From contig OY755242.1 in NCBI GenBank assembly GCA_963576725.1, forward strand, positions 57,580,480-57,644,479: a stretch of 64,000 bases of DNA, written 5' to 3'. Source of the stretch: Azorinus chamasolen. Its lineage: Eukaryota; Mollusca; Bivalvia; Cardiida; Solecurtidae. The translations under genes and the position numbers were made by a program. The notes under the pieces were generated by a model. The model did no database searches. It was not told the DNA's origin and worked only from the letters and a program-made list of their open reading frames with translations. How positions within the stretch are numbered: position 1 is the stretch's first letter; the number at the start of each line of letters is the position of its first letter. This document shows positions 32,292 through 44,117 of this stretch, piece after piece.

Positions 32292-32565
32292 TTAACCCTT
32301 TCCCTCATATAAACGTCTTTACATGTATATGTACATGTATTTGCAAACAGAGTAGACCCAGATCAGATGGCTCCTATAGGAGCTGTCTGATCAGGGTCTG
32401 CTCTGTTTGCTTTTGACATGATAAAGATCTGATTCTACAGTTTTTTGTCAAAGCAAAAAATTCCCTTCAAAAATTTATATTATATATACATGATGTCATT
32501 ATTTCTTAAATGAATAGCGAACAGCAGGGAAAGGGTTGAATAGCGAACAGCAGGGAAAGGGTTAA
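32292..32565. mobile_element. MITE-A, complete, right end duplicated
   Basis: TTAACCCTTTCCCTCATATAA start; perfect centre GCTCCTATAGGAGC at 32370-32383. The last 26 bp (GAATAGCGAACAGCAGGG plus AAAGGGTT) occur twice in tandem at 32513-32564. Confidence 0.85.
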
Positions 32566-32569
32566 CCTT

Positions 32570-32790
32570 TTAACCTTTTATCTCATGAATATTTGTGTAA
32601 GTAATCATAACATCATGAATATTTATAAGCTCAACTTTTAGCATGGTATATGGACACAGCATTTTTTATCCATGGCAAAAGCTGTAGAATTAGATTTATA
32701 TAATTTCATAAGAAAACAAAGCAGACTTTGATCTGGGTCTACCTTGTTTCCAATGGTGTGAATATGCGTCTCTATCAGGTAAAGTGTTCA
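32570..32790. mobile_element. MITE-A copy
   Basis: TTAACCTTTTATCTCATG start; core reduced to CAGACTTTGATCTGGGTC. Confidence 0.7.
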
Positions 32791-33078
32791 CCCTTTACTC
32801 CAAAAATATGCCTTTCTACGCCTTTGCAAGCAGAGTAGACCCAGATCAGATGGCTCCTGTAGGAGTCATCTGATCAGGGTCTGCTCTGTTTGTTTTAGAT
32901 ATGATTCTACAGTTTCTGCCATGGGCAAAATTTTTGTGTCCATGTGATAGCAAACCCTAATCAGACAGCTACTACAGGAGCCGTCTGATCTGGGTCTGCT
33001 CTGTTTGCCAAGGTGTCTACTCTGGATCTACTCTGTTTGCAAAGGTGTAGGCAGGTGTATATATGGAGTAAAGGGTTA
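32787..33078. mobile_element. chimeric MITE-A with two cores
   Basis: TTCACCCTTTACTCC start. Two hairpin cores follow (CTCCTGTAGGAG near 32855, CTACTACAGGAG near 32970) with opposite flanks, then GGAGTAAAGGGTTAA. Confidence 0.75.
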
Positions 33079-33561
33079 ATAATACTAGGTTTTTGAACAG
33101 ACAGATTAGGCAAATAGTGCCAAGTGAGATCAAGCCCTACTATACTTGCTACTAAAGTACTAGTAATCAAAATGTTGTCAAAATACATGTTTTCAGCTTT
33201 ACAAATCCATGGAAGTAGGTGTTCCAATATTTAGGGTTATTATGATGCTTTACACACCATTCAGAACCACAGTATGTAAAAGATGTGACCCATAGGTCAT
33301 GCCTGCCTGTCAGTGTTTAATGATTCAGCACTGTCATTGTTCAGGAGATGATAATGCTGATTATATATAGCAAGAGTCTGCAATTTGTACCAGCATCATG
33401 TGGGCCATCTTGAATATGTGATCTTAGGTGTGTAATTTTAAGTTTCTAACAGACACTTATCCACAGGTTGACAGGTATTTAATTTGACATCAACTGTCAG
33501 TCCTGTCATTATTTTGAACTTAAAGTGATGAACGGGCTGAACGAGAAAGAAAAATATTGTT
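33079..33561. other. unassigned stretch
   Basis: No supported feature. Confidence 0.4.
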
Positions 33562-33620
33562 CAAGGGAAGCAACTTGCTATATGTAATGTGTAATTGTCC
33601 ATTGCAGTTACTTCCCTTTA
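33562..33620. repeat. small inverted repeat, AAGGGAAGTAACT type
   Basis: TCAAGGGAAGCAACTTGC and GCAGTTACTTCCCTTT ends; a second copy is at 49635-49692. Confidence 0.65.
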
Positions 33621-33654
33621 ACTCTATCGGATTTTCCCACATTATCGTAAGAAC

Positions 33655-34100
33655 TTGATTCTCTTACTTCATCAATATTCATTAATGAAATAATGGTATA
33701 TGAAAAGGGGAATCATTGGCCATGACAGAAAATGTAGAATCTGATCCATGTTATTCCTTAGCACAGAGGTCCACATAAGATGCATGATTTCTCCACCAAT
33801 ACCTATACTGTGACCACTCATTTTGAGACGATTCTAAAGAGTGATCACAGTACATATAAGGTTTGGTGGAGAAATGACAATTTTAGTATTTGGGTATGCA
33901 GTTTTATTTGTAGCTCTGTTAGCGAACAGAGTAGACCTTCATTAGACATCTCTTACAGGAGTCTCCTCTGTTTTCTTATATATGAAGTACTATAGATATG
34001 GTCCTACAGTTTCCATCTTGGTAAAATCTCCCCTTGTTCATAATGACTTATAAAAAGTCAGGTTATTCATGTTCTTTATTTCTCACATGAATATTCAATT
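33655..34100. mobile_element. MITE-A fragments around a MITE-C
   Basis: ATCAATATTCATTAATG and an eroded interior precede the MITE-C. After it come GCGAACAGAGTAGACC, CTCTTACAGGAG and CACATGAATATTCAATTATT. Confidence 0.5.
33788..33874. mobile_element. MITE-C
   Basis: TTTCTCCACCAATACCTATAC and GGTTTGGTGGAGAAA are the ends of an 87-bp palindrome; centre ACTCATTTTGAGACGATTC. Confidence 0.75.
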
Positions 34101-34165
34101 ATTCACCTGGTTAACGCAGGACAATACCGGTAATACCTACTGCAGAAAGCTTCATTTGGATAAGC

Positions 34166-34416
34166 TATAAGCCTTTTACTCCATAAATATGCCTTTCTGT
34201 GCCTTTGCAAACAGAGTAGAACTCAATCAGATGGCTCCTTGAAGAGCTGTCTGATCAGAGTCTGCTGTGTTTACTTATCAAATAACATAGATCTGATTCT
34301 ATAGTTTCTGCCATGCCCCAAATTCCTATTTACATGATATTGTGCCATTGTAAAAACCAATCTAAAAATAAAATGTCATTATTTCTTACATGAATATTCA
34401 TGGAGTAAAGGGTTAA
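34166..34416. mobile_element. MITE-A copy
   Basis: GCCTTTTACTCCATAAATATG start, CATGGAGTAAAGGGTTAA end. A repeat of the terminal part follows at about 34438-34468. Confidence 0.8.
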
Positions 34417-34469
34417 AGTTCATAATTGGTAGAATCTGTCATGAATCTTCATGGAGTAAAGAGTTAACA

Positions 34470-35281
34470 TTTTTAACACAATAATCACATTCAAAAACAG
34501 TTTGTTTTAGGTTAGCATTTTATAGATTAAAAATAAACTTGCTTACCTTCTTCAAAATAAAATTCCATTTAAGTATCCATATAAAGGACAAATCCAAGTA
34601 TAACGAGCACATAAACTGTCTTCTCTATAGCACATGAATAACTGAAAAATATAATAAAAGTACATATCCTATTTTGAAAATCGTGTTTAGAAAGGTATCA
34701 TAAATTAAGTTCTGGTTTAGCAAAGAGGGGTCATAATTTTTGTCGTGTGTGCTGTATAGAGCCTTAGGCATACACAAACCTCACATTTTTGTCAGCTCTT
34801 TGACAGACCAAAAAACAAAAACAGCTCCAGGACAAGTCATAAATACAGTTACCAATAATTTGGGGACATTTTGTATGCTTTATCTGCAGGTATATCAAAT
34901 AATGCACAGATCTGTTTACTTTGATATCAAAATTTAATGTACCAGGTTAGTATTATGGCTGTGAAATATGGGGTCTGTGTTATTGTAATAGTACATTTTG
35001 TACACTCGTATTGTGCAGATGGTGTGTTTTGCCATGAGACATGTGTTTATGTACAAGTATAGAGTGCAAACCTTAGACATTGATCTATTGAGGGAAGATA
35101 GGCAGTCATAGATCACACTGATAAAGTTTTATGTGTATCATGACACTACACAAATAACAACAAAATAACTGATTCTGAGACAGAGATCAAGGGCTTACAG
35201 ATTCACAAGTCACTTGGCCCCTTTACCTACTAACCTGATACAAAATAATGACATCAAACAATTAATTAGAATAACCACTTC
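34470..35281. other. unassigned stretch
   Basis: AT-rich. Open frames at 34740 (plus) and 34934 (minus) look random. Confidence 0.4.
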
Positions 35282-35463
35282 TTGAAACCATTGTGATAAA
35301 TAGAGCATTTGGTCCTATAGGAGCAAAATTTATGCTCTATTTATCACAATGGTTTCAAACCACAAAATTCTAAAAAAATTCCTTTTCTCTAGTAAATGCT
35401 CCTTTTGGGTAGATTTATTCAAAGAGGTTGGGTCTAAAAATAACCTATGGAGGAATGGATTAA
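35282..35463. mobile_element. MITE-B, one outer arm missing
   Basis: Starts at the hairpin GAAACCATTGTGATAAATAG and ends GGAGGAATGGATTAA. Confidence 0.75.
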
Positions 35464-35975
35464 TATCATTCCATAGGCAAACATATCAGACTCTGATCAG
35501 ACAGCTCCTACATAAATTGTTTGATCTAGGCCTACTCTGTTTACAAAGCTGAACAAGGCATATTTATGAAGTAAAAGTAACTTGTTACATATTTATTCCT
35601 TTACATCTTGAATATTCATGTAAGAAAAAGTGACCGGTACAGAGCAAGAGAAATAGGTATACTGGTATGCAGCTACCAAAATGGTCAATTCTAAAGAGTG
35701 GTCATAGTATAGCTAGGGCTTGGTGGACAAGTAAAGGAGATATTCTTGAAAATGTTTTAATTTATGCATCTTATCTGGACCTCCTGTGACATCATGAATA
35801 TTAATTAGATGAATTGTTACAAATACACATGGTCACAGAAACCTTTGGCCATGGCAAAAACTGTAGAATCATATCTCTATTATAGCATAAGCAAACAGAG
35901 CAGACCCTGATCAGATGGCTCTTACATAAATGCAAAGGCGACTAGAAAGGCATAATTATGGAGTAAAAGGGTAAG
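35464..35975. mobile_element. two MITE-A copies, one broken by MITE-C flank sequence
   Basis: 35464-35573 has CTGATCAGACAGCTCCTAC. 35595-35975 begins CATCTTGAATATTCATG, contains GTGGTCATAGTATAGC and TTCTTGAAAATGTTTTAA (MITE-C type), then GCAAACAGAGCAGACCC. Confidence 0.5.
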
Positions 35976-36201
35976 AGTCCAATTTGATTTGTAACAACTT
36001 ATGAGTATGTGAACAATTGTGATCCAGGATCATGAGGATCCTAACCGGTTGACACTTGGATTGTATTTTTGAAGAAAATGGTAGAAAAATAAATACTTAG
36101 AATTGTTGTAAAAGCTAACAAATTACAATTTTACAGTAGTGTGTATGGTGCAGGAATCAAACTTTATATTATTTACAATGTATTTACCTTTTCTGTTTTT
36201 G

Positions 36202-37511
36202 TTAGCTCACCAGAGCACAAAGTGCTCAGGGTGAGCTTTTGTGATCGCCTTATGTCCGTCGTCATGCGTCGTCCGTCGTCCCGAGTCAACAATTTGAACC
36301 TTTAAAAATCTTCTCCTCTGAATCTACAGGGTTCTCAGCTTTCATCTTTGGTACATAGCATCACCTATAGGTCCTCTACAAAACTTATCTAAATTATCCC
36401 CCTGGGGTCAAAATTGGCCCCGCCCCAGGGGTGGGAAGTTTTCAATAGAAACATATAGTAAAACTTTGAAAATCTTCTCCTCTGAAACCAGAAGGTTCTC
36501 AGCTTTCATATTTGGCACATAGCATCATGTTCAGGTCCTCTACAAAAGTTATATAAATTATGACCCTGGGGTCAAAATTGGCCCGCCCCAGGGGTGGGCA
36601 GTTTTCAATAGAAACAAATAGTGAAATCTTTGAAAATTTTCTCCTCTGAAACTGAAAGGCTCTCATCTTTCATATTTGGCACAGAGCATCATGTTCAGGT
36701 CCTCTACAAAGGTTATATAAATTATGGCCCTGGGGTCAAAATTGGCCTGCCCCAGGGGTGGGCAGTTTTCAATAGAAACATATAGTGAAAACTTTGAAAA
36801 TCTTCTCCTCTGAAACTGGAAGGTTCTCAGCTTTCATATTTGGCACATAGCATCATGTTTAGGTCCTCTACAAATGTTATATAAATTATGGCCCTGGGAT
36901 TAAAATTGGCCCCGCCCCAGGGGTGGGCAGTTTTCAATAGAAACAAATAGTGAAATCTTTGAAAATCTTCTCTTCTGAAACTGGAAGGCGCTCAGCTTTC
37001 ATATTTGGCACAGAGCATCATGTTCAGGTCCTCTACAAAAGTTATATTAATTATGGCCCTGGGGTCAAAATTGGCCCCGCCCCAGGGGTGGGCAGTTTTC
37101 AATGGAAACAAATAGTGGACACTTTGAAAATCTTCTTCTGAATCTGGAAATTTCTCAGCTTTCATATTTGGCGCATAGCATCATGTATAGGTCCTCTACA
37201 AAAGTTATATGAATTATGGCCCTGGGGTCAAAATTGGCCCCGCCCCAGGGGTGGGTAGTTTTCAGTAGAAACATATAGAGAAAACTTTGAAAATCTTCTC
37301 CTGAAACTGAAAGGTTCTCAGCTTTCATATTTGGCTCATAGTATCATGTTCAAGTCCTCTACAAAAGTTATATAAATAATGGCGCCTTCGGTCAAAATTG
37401 GCCCGCCCCAGGGCTGGCTAGTTTTCTATAGAAACATATAGTGAAAACTTTGAAAATCTTCTCCTCTGATTGTCTGGTGAGCGCTTCAGGGTCATTCTGG
37501 CCCTCTTGTTT
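36202..37511 (+). mobile_element. HLE-A, plus orientation
   Basis: Hairpin TTAGCTCACCAGAGCAC / GTGCTCAGGGTGAGC, GTCCGTCGTC tract, about eight tandem units of roughly 150-160 bp (GGTTCTCAGCTTTCATATTT), then GGTGAGCGCTTC, AGGGTCATTCTGGCCCT and CTTGTTT. It ends only about 90 bp before exon A. Confidence 0.8.
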
Positions 37512-37599
37512 TGTTTGTTTTTTGTTTTTTTGGCAGCAGACAACTGATACAAGTGCGCTATGGAATACTTGTTCATGTTCAATAATTTTCTGTTTTCAG

Positions 37600-37726
37600 T
37601 TAGAGGAGGCAGAATGGGTAGGCTTGTCAATCAAAGAAGCCCTGGTAAAGGCTGAGAAGGAGATAACATCCAGTCAGAAGCCATTGAAGTCCATCATAGA
37701 AAAAAAGTTCCTGGAGGATCTGAAAG
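37600..37726 (+). CDS. exon A of an unidentified coiled-coil protein
   Basis: The acceptor TTTTCTGTTTTCAG ends at 37599 and the donor AAAG|GTATTT follows 37726. The 127-bp exon starts in phase 0 and leaves one base. It encodes 42 residues beginning LEEAEWVGLSIKEAL and ending KKFLEDLK. The composition is acidic/basic and helical, typical of a coiled coil, and Trp6 is the only aromatic besides Phe38. Codon use and both splice sites support a real exon. Exon B continues the frame after a 14-kb intron filled with repeats. No family is recognised. Confidence 0.6.
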
Positions 37727-37773
37727 GTATTTCTAAACTACTGGCTATCAATTTTGTTACCATGGGCAAATCA

Positions 37774-37871
37774 TTTCTCCATCAAACCCTATACTGTGAC
37801 AACATTTTAGAATTTTTTAGAGACATTTTAGAATTGTCTCTTCAAGACGATTCTAAAGAGTGGTGGAGAAA
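37774..37871. mobile_element. MITE-C just downstream of exon A
   Basis: TTTCTCCATCAAACCCTATAC start; AGACATTTTAGAATTGTC and GACGATTCTAAAGAG arms; GTGGAGAAA end, followed by the usual ATTCTTGAAAATGTTTAAA flank. Confidence 0.75.
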
Positions 37872-37922
37872 TAAATATTCTTGAAAATGTTTAAATTTAC
37901 GCATCTTATCTGGAGCTCTTAC

Positions 37923-38030
37923 TAAATGATGAAACAAGAAAGTTTAGCTAGCAATTAATAAATGATGAAACAAGAAAGTTTAGCTAGCAATTACTAAATG
38001 ATGAAACAAGAAAGTTTAGCTAGCAATTAA
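37923..38030. repeat. 36-bp unit repeated three times
   Basis: TAAATGATGAAACAAGAAAG plus TTTAGCTAGCAATTAA, copies identical except one base. Confidence 0.95.
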
Positions 38031-38063
38031 TAAAAACACCAATCTTGTTGAAACTACATTTTT

Positions 38064-38118
38064 TTGTGTCACCTGCAGAGAGGCAGTGTGTCACCTAGGG
38101 ATCACTTTTCCATCGTCT

Positions 38119-38152
<34 letters not shown>

Positions 38153-38372
38153 CAGTCACACTTTCTTTTTTTGGCTGTCATTTCTAAACTAATCATTATA
38201 GAGCTTTCAAATTTTACACATGGAACAAGCATGATGAGAGGAAGTGTCATGCACAAGGGTCACAACTCTAGCATCAATATTTTTTGAGTTATTCCCCTTT
38301 TTCATATTAACAATAAGTTTTTGTGTCAGCTGCAAGCAGTTGACACACGTGTTCCTCCGAACACTCTTGTTC
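38064..38372 (+). mobile_element. HLE-B, short Helentron-like element
   Basis: Starts TGTGTCACCTGCAGAG, has a (GTCTG/GTCCG)n tract at about 38115-38155, one short body, then GTTGACACAC, hairpin GTGTTCCTCCGAACAC and TCTTGTT. Confidence 0.7.
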
Positions 38373-38459
38373 ATACAATTGAATTTGTTCTGAATGGGAT
38401 ATGTATTAGTATATACCATTAAATCAGAGCAGTAGATAAGAAACATCTAGAAAATCTAA

Positions 38460-38688
38460 TTAACCTTTTCCTCCATAGGCTATTTCTAGATCCAACCACT
38501 TTGGATGCATCTACCAAAAAGGAGCATTAACTGGAGAAAAGGAAATTTTTAGAACTTTGTAATTTGAAACCATTGTGATAAATAGAGCATTTGCTCCTAA
38601 AGGAGCAAATGCTGTATTTATCACAATGGTTTCAACAGGTGACTTTTACAGAGGCGTAGAAAGGTGTATTTATGAAGGAACGGGTTAA
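38460..38688. mobile_element. MITE-B, complete
   Basis: TTAACCTTTTCCTCCATAGG and TATGAAGGAACGGGTTAA; hairpin centre CTCCTAAAGGAG. Its right TTAA is the left end of a MITE-A fragment (38685-38760). Confidence 0.85.
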
Positions 38689-38760
38689 CCCTTGCCTTCA
38701 TACAAACAGAGCTCCAGATAAGATGTATAAATCAAAACATTTCCAAGAATAACTTCTTTA

Positions 38761-38849
38761 TTTCTCCACCAAACCCTATGTTGTGACCACTCTCTAGAAT
38801 CGAGACGATTCTAGAGAGTGGTCACAACATAGTGTTTTGTAGAGAAATG
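38761..38849. mobile_element. MITE-C
   Basis: TTTCTCCACCAAACCCTATG start; near-perfect arms ACTCTCTAGAATCG / CGATTCTAGAGAGT; TGTAGAGAAATGA end. Confidence 0.85.
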
Positions 38850-39003
38850 ATGATTTTTGTAGTTGAATATGCATGTTTATCTGTTGATGTATCTATATGA
38901 GCAAGATTGGCATGGCTGAGTAATAAGACATTTGGATAGATCAATACATATCTTGTGTGCACTCCTGATTGGATCTTCAATCTGAAATATATTTTTTTTG
39001 TCT

Positions 39004-39343
39004 TTAACCTTTTTCTTGACAGATGTCTTTTGACACATTTGCAAACATAGAAGATCAAGATCAGATGGCTCCAGTAGGAGTTTTCTGATCAGGGTCTGCT
39101 CTTTTTGCTTAAACCTGTCCCTCATGTAATTGCCTTTTAATGCATTTGCAAAAGCATAGACCCAGATTGGACGACTCCTATCTGATCAGGGTCTGCTCTG
39201 TTTGCTTTTGACATGATATAGACCTGATTCTACAGTTTGTCAAAGCAAAATATTACATTGCAAAGTAAACATTGTACAATTCAGCTAATAAATATTCATG
39301 ACGTCATTATTTTTTACATGAATATTAATCAGGGAAAGGTTAA
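39004..39343. mobile_element. MITE-A fragment followed by a fuller MITE-A
   Basis: 39004-39112 holds one core with CTCCAGTAGGAG. 39115-39343 has a shortened core and ends TAATCAGGGAAAGGTTAA; it contains a CRE-like ATGACGTCAT at about 39298. Confidence 0.6.
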
Positions 39344-39404
39344 TTATTGCAAATTTTTTACTGTTTGCCATGGTAAAAAAATCATCTATTAATCTTACTT
39401 AATC

Positions 39405-39634
39405 CATTAATCCATAAATACACCTTCTACGCCTTTGCAAACAGAGTAGACCCAGATCAGACGGCTCTTATAGGATGTAGGGTCTGCTCTGTTTGCTTAT
39501 GATATAATGTAGATGTAATTGTACAGTTTGTGCCACACTAACAGTTCCTCGTGTCCATGTGCCAATATAACATTGAATCTAATTAATATTCATAACATCA
39601 TTATTTCTTACATAAATTTGCTTTGAGTAAAGGG
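39405..39634. mobile_element. MITE-A copy
   Basis: ATCCATTAATCCATAAATAC start, GAGTAAAGGGTCAA end. A duplicated end (GATGTTATTATCTCTTACATG) follows to 39690. Confidence 0.7.
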
Positions 39635-39695
39635 TCAATATTCATGATGTTATTATCTCTTACATGACTATTCATGGATGAAAGGGTTAGTTAAT

Positions 39696-39944
39696 AAACC
39701 CTTTCCCTGATCAACATATTCACGTAGCAAATTATGACATCATGACTATTTATTAGCTGAAGTTTTACCATGTAAACATTTCAAAGAAAGTTTTTGCTTT
39801 GACAAAAACTGTAGAATCAGATCTACATCACGACAAAACCAAATAGAGCAGACCGGGCCTGACCTGATCAGACGGCTCCTATAGATCTGGGTCTACTCTG
39901 TTTGCAAATGTGTGAAAATGCATTTATATGAAGGGAAGGGTTAA
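39696..39944. mobile_element. MITE-A, complete
   Basis: AACCCTTTCCCTGATCAAC and GAAGGGAAGGGTTAA; core CAGACGGCTCCTATAGATC. Confidence 0.8.
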
Positions 39945-40209
39945 TTAAATTAATATTCACTAGGTCAAGGGTTAAACTAGCTGAATTGAAGCTAAAATCT
40001 TAATATCATACATGTAGTTAGTGATGTATACAACAGTTTGTTGTTACATTCAAATTCTATTATTAATTTAGTCCGTATAACCATTCAAGATGAGTGAATA
40101 TTTTCCCACACAAACGTTTTTGTATTTATATTTTTAAAAAAAATAAAAAAAATTCTCTTTTCATTTTTCACGTAAAACTTTAATATTTCAAAAGAAAAGG
40201 CACACACAC

Positions 40210-40415
40210 TTAACTCTTTACTTTGAATGTTCAAGTAAGAAATAATCATGAATATTTATCTGTTCAACACGATTGTTTGGCCTATGGGCAAAACATGTTG
40301 AATCAATGGTAAACAGAGCAGACCCTGATCAGATGACTCCTACAGGAGCAATCTTATCTGTGTCTTCACTGTTTGCAAATGTTTCAAAAGATGCCTACAT
40401 CAGGTAAAAGGGTTA
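40210..40415. mobile_element. MITE-A copy
   Basis: TTAACTCTTTACTTTGAATG start, CAGGTAAAAGGGTTAG end, core CTCCTACAGGAG. Confidence 0.75.
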
Positions 40416-40709
40416 GATAGTTTGACATATCTTGAGCTTTTACAATTTCTCTTGATCCTTTATAATTAATCCATTCTTATTTTAAGGAGCATACTAAATT
40501 TACATGGAATATACATTAATTTTGTATATGTAAATTAGATCAAATTCAGTCTCATGTCAAAGAGGACTTCACCTTTATCATGCAAAATTCAATATGTCTG
40601 TCATTTGTAAATAGTTTAGATCCAGATCCAGATTCAGGATCTAACCTGTTGGATACCCGGTCAGTAGTTTCTCAAAATTCAGATAAGGTTTTTAGCACAC
40701 ATCATTTTT

Positions 40710-42455
40710 TATACGCCCACCTAATAAAGGTGGTCGTATATTGTCATGGCCCTGTCCGTCCGTCCGTCCGTCCGTTCGTTCGTCCATCCGTTCGTTCGTT
40801 CGTTCGTTCGTTCGTCCGTCAACATTTTGTTTGTCCGCAGTTTTCTGGGAAAACTATTTGACAGATATTAATGAAACTTCACACAAATGTTTAATGCATC
40901 AAGATCTGAAGCTGAGTTGATTCTGAGGTTCATTTGATTTTTCATTTCAGAGTAATGGCCCTTGTCCTTAAAAATATGCAAATAGTTTGTCCGTTGTTTT
41001 CTGGGAAAATTATTTGAGAGATATTAATGAAACTTCACACAAATGTTAAATGCATCAAGATCTGAAGCTGAGTCGATTCTGAGGTTCATATGATTTGTCG
41101 TTTCGGAGTTATGGCCCTTTTACTTAAAAAATAATGCAAATACATGCAAATAGTTTGTCCGCTGTTTTCTGGGAAAACTATTTAACAGATATTAATGAAA
41201 CTTCACACAAATGTTTAATGCATCAAGATCTGAAGCTGAGTTGATTCTGAGGTTCATTTGATTTTTCATTTCAGAGTTATGGCCCTTGTACTTAAAAAAA
41301 TATGCAAATAGTTTGTCCACTGTTTTCTGGGAAAACTATTTGAGATATATTAATGAAACTTAACACAAATGTTTAATGCATCAAGATCTGAAGCTGAGTC
41401 AATTCTAAGGATCATTTGATTTGTCGTTTCAGAGTTATATGGCCCTTGTATTTAAAAAATAATGCAAATACATGCAAATAGTTTGTCCGCTGTTTTCTGG
41501 GAAACTATTTGAGAGATATTGATGAAACTTCACACAAATGTTTAATGCATCAAGATCTGAAACTGAATTGATTCTGAGGATCATTTGATTTTTCGTTTCA
41601 GAATTATGGCCCTTGTACTTAAAAAATAATGCAAATACATGCAAATAGTTTGTCCGCTGTTTTCTGGGAAAACTGTTCGAGAGATATTAAAGAAACTTCA
41701 CAAAAATGTTTAATGCATCAAGATCTGATGCTGAGTCGATTTTGAGGTTTATTTGATTGTTCGTTTCGGAGTTATGGCCCTTTTACTTAAAAAATAATGC
41801 AAATATATGCATATAGTTTGTCCGCTGTTTTCTGGCAAAACTGTTTGACAGATATTAATGAAACTTCATACACATGTTTAATGCATCAAGACCTGAAGCT
41901 AAGTTGATTCTGAGGATCATTTGATTTGTTGTTTTGGAGTTATGGCCCTTGCACTTAAAAAAATAATGCAAATATGAGGATGGCCATAACATTTTCATTT
42001 GAAATGATATTTACTTCAATTTTTTTATATGGTTAAACCTTAATGTGAATTTTCACATATATTGCTGGGGTTTTGATATGTCATTTTATTCTAAAGTTAT
42101 GGTCCTTGAACTTTGTGTGTTCGTTGCTTTGTTTGTCGGTCAACTTTTAGTTTGTCTGTTGTTTTCTGGGAAAACTATTAAAATGATATAAATAAAACTT
42201 AACACAAATGTTTTAAGCAACAAAATTTGAAGCTGAGTTTATTTTGAGGTTCATTCAGTTTGTCTTTACAGAGTTATGGCCGTTGCACTTTACAAAAAGA
42301 TATTCACTTCATTTTTCAAAAAAAAATAGTATCACCTTAATATGGAAATCAAGATCTGAAGCACAGATTAGAAAATGTCAACACTTATAAGGCATGTTGA
42401 ATCAGAGAAAGTTTGCAAGTGGGCGTATTATGTACCGTATGCGGTACTCTTGTTT
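40710..42455 (+). mobile_element. HLE-C, Helentron-like element with seven internal repeats
   Basis: 5' hairpin TACGCCCACCTAATAAAGG with GGTGGTCGTA, then (GTCC)n(GTTC)n. About seven tandem units of roughly 165 bp recur at TTTGTCCGCTGTTTTCTGGG. The 3' end repeats AGTGGGCGTA, then hairpin TACCGTATGCGGTA and CTCTTGTTT. Non-coding. Confidence 0.8.
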
Positions 42456-42461
42456 CAGCAT

Positions 42462-42725
42462 GATAACTGCCTGATCAGGGTCTGCTCTTTTTGCTCAAGG
42501 TAAGGGGTTAGTTTGAAAACAGAGTAGACCCAGATCAGACATCTCCTGTAGGAGCTGTTTGATGAGGATCTGCTCTGTTTGCTTATGACATAAAATAGTT
42601 ATGATTGTGCAGTGTCTGTTATGGCCCCACATTCCTGTGTCTGTTATGGCCACACATTCCTGTGTCCGTGTGTGCTATTATAACAATAAATCTCATTAAT
42701 ATTCATATCATTATATATAATATTC
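42462..42725. mobile_element. MITE-A copies, rearranged
   Basis: Two cores in tandem; GTCTGTTATGGCC plus ACACATTCCTGT is duplicated at about 42614-42665. Confidence 0.6.
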
Positions 42726-42974
42726 TTTGCAGACAGTTTGGATTCAGATGTACCACTGTGTAACTTTGTTTATCAAAATCAAAACTATTTGACCATATGA
42801 TCAATGATGTTTTGAGAATGAATTGAAGAAATAATTAATATATAGGTTTAGAATTTAAACAGACAACATATTTTGCTGATGATAGAGACCTGAAAGGGAT
42901 CAAAAGGGCAGAGGTTAATCTGTTGACATGCAGATTTGACACTTGACACGTCAAACTCTTCAAGTTGTCATTTG
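42726..42974. other. unassigned, with one MITE-E-like word
   Basis: GACAGTTTGGATTCAGATG at about 42732 resembles the MITE-E core arm. Confidence 0.35.
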
Positions 42975-43193
42975 GTTTATAGTCCTTTACATCATGAATA
43001 TTCCTTAAGAAATAATGAATCTACGAATATAAAGTAGCTCAACTTTTTTAATGAAACCACGAAAAATAGGGAATTTTTTACCATGACACAAACTGTAGAA
43101 TTAGATCCATATTTTTTCATTAGGAAACAGAGCAGACCTGGAGCAGAAGACTTCTGTACTCCATTTGCAAAGATATTAAGGGTAAAGGGTTAA
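42975..43193. mobile_element. MITE-A copy
   Basis: AGTCCTTTACATCATGAATA start, GGGTAAAGGGTTAA end, core mostly deleted. Confidence 0.65.
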
Positions 43194-43297
43194 TTTTTTT
43201 TCACAAATTGGATTTGAATATTTTTACTTTTTGAATGCATGATAATGTGAATGAGCATTTTTAAATAGCGTTGACCGAGATTAGAGGAGCCAAAATG

Positions 43298-43540
43298 CGT
43301 ACCCAAATACTAAAAGTGTCATTTCTACACCAAACCCTATGTAGAAATACAGATAAAGGTGCATACCCAAATACTAAAATTGTCATTTCTCCACCAAACC
43401 CTATACTCTGGCCACTCCTTAGAATCGACTCTTCGAGACGATTCTAACTAGTGGGTCGCAATATAGGGTTTGGTGGAGAAATTTAGGAGCTATTGTTGAA
43501 AATATTTAAATTTATGCATTTTATCTGGACCTGTATAATA
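43298..43540. mobile_element. MITE-C with a duplicated left arm
   Basis: TACCCAAATACTAAAAGTGTC and CCAAACCCTATG occur twice before the palindrome (GAATCGACTCTTCGAGACG centre). Right end GGTTTGGTGGAGAAA and TTGAAAATATTTAAATTTATG. Confidence 0.75.
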
Positions 43541-43614
43541 TGCCCATAGATAAGTTACTTTGCTGAGAATAAATGGACTAAATGATCTACATATACAGAA
43601 GATTCAACTAACAT

Positions 43615-43833
43615 TTAACCCTTTACTCCATGAATATTCATGTAAGAAATGATGATGCCATGAATATCAATTACATTCACTTGTATAATGGCACATGAAC
43701 ATAGGACATTTTGGCTATAGTCATACATGTATTTATATTATTTCATAAGCAAACAGAACAGACGGCTCCTCCCGGAGTCATCTGATCTGGGTCTTCTCTG
43801 TTTGCCAAGGTGTAGAAATGGTGGGAAAGGTTA
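43615..43833. mobile_element. MITE-A, complete
   Basis: TTAACCCTTTACTCCATGAA and GGTGGGAAAGGTTAA; loop CTCCTCCCGGAG. Confidence 0.8.
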
Positions 43834-43872
43834 ATGAATGATTGTTTTCAAATGTTGATCATTTGCTCTCTC

Positions 43873-44117
43873 TTAACCCTTTCCCTGTTGTATATTCATG
43901 TAAGAAATCATGACATCATGACTATGTTTTAGCTGAAGTTTTCTAATATGGCATATATACACATGCATGTTTAATATTGATTAAAACTCTAGAGTCAGTT
44001 CTTGTATAATGTACATGTAATAAACAAATCAAGCAGGCCCTGATCAGACAGCTCCATCATGAGCTGTCTGATCTGGGTCTACAGTGTTTGCAAAGACGTG
44101 GAGAAGGGGGGGGGGGT
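43873..44117. mobile_element. MITE-A, right end replaced by poly-G
   Basis: TTAACCCTTTCCCTGTTG start and full core (CTCCATCATGAG); after GCAAAGACGTGGAG comes a run of G. Confidence 0.7.

Noticed and set aside
37441..37884. The 147-codon frame taken as one protein
   Set aside because: Only 37600-37726 is exon-like. The left part is the HLE-A end plus the acceptor tract and the right part is MITE-C.
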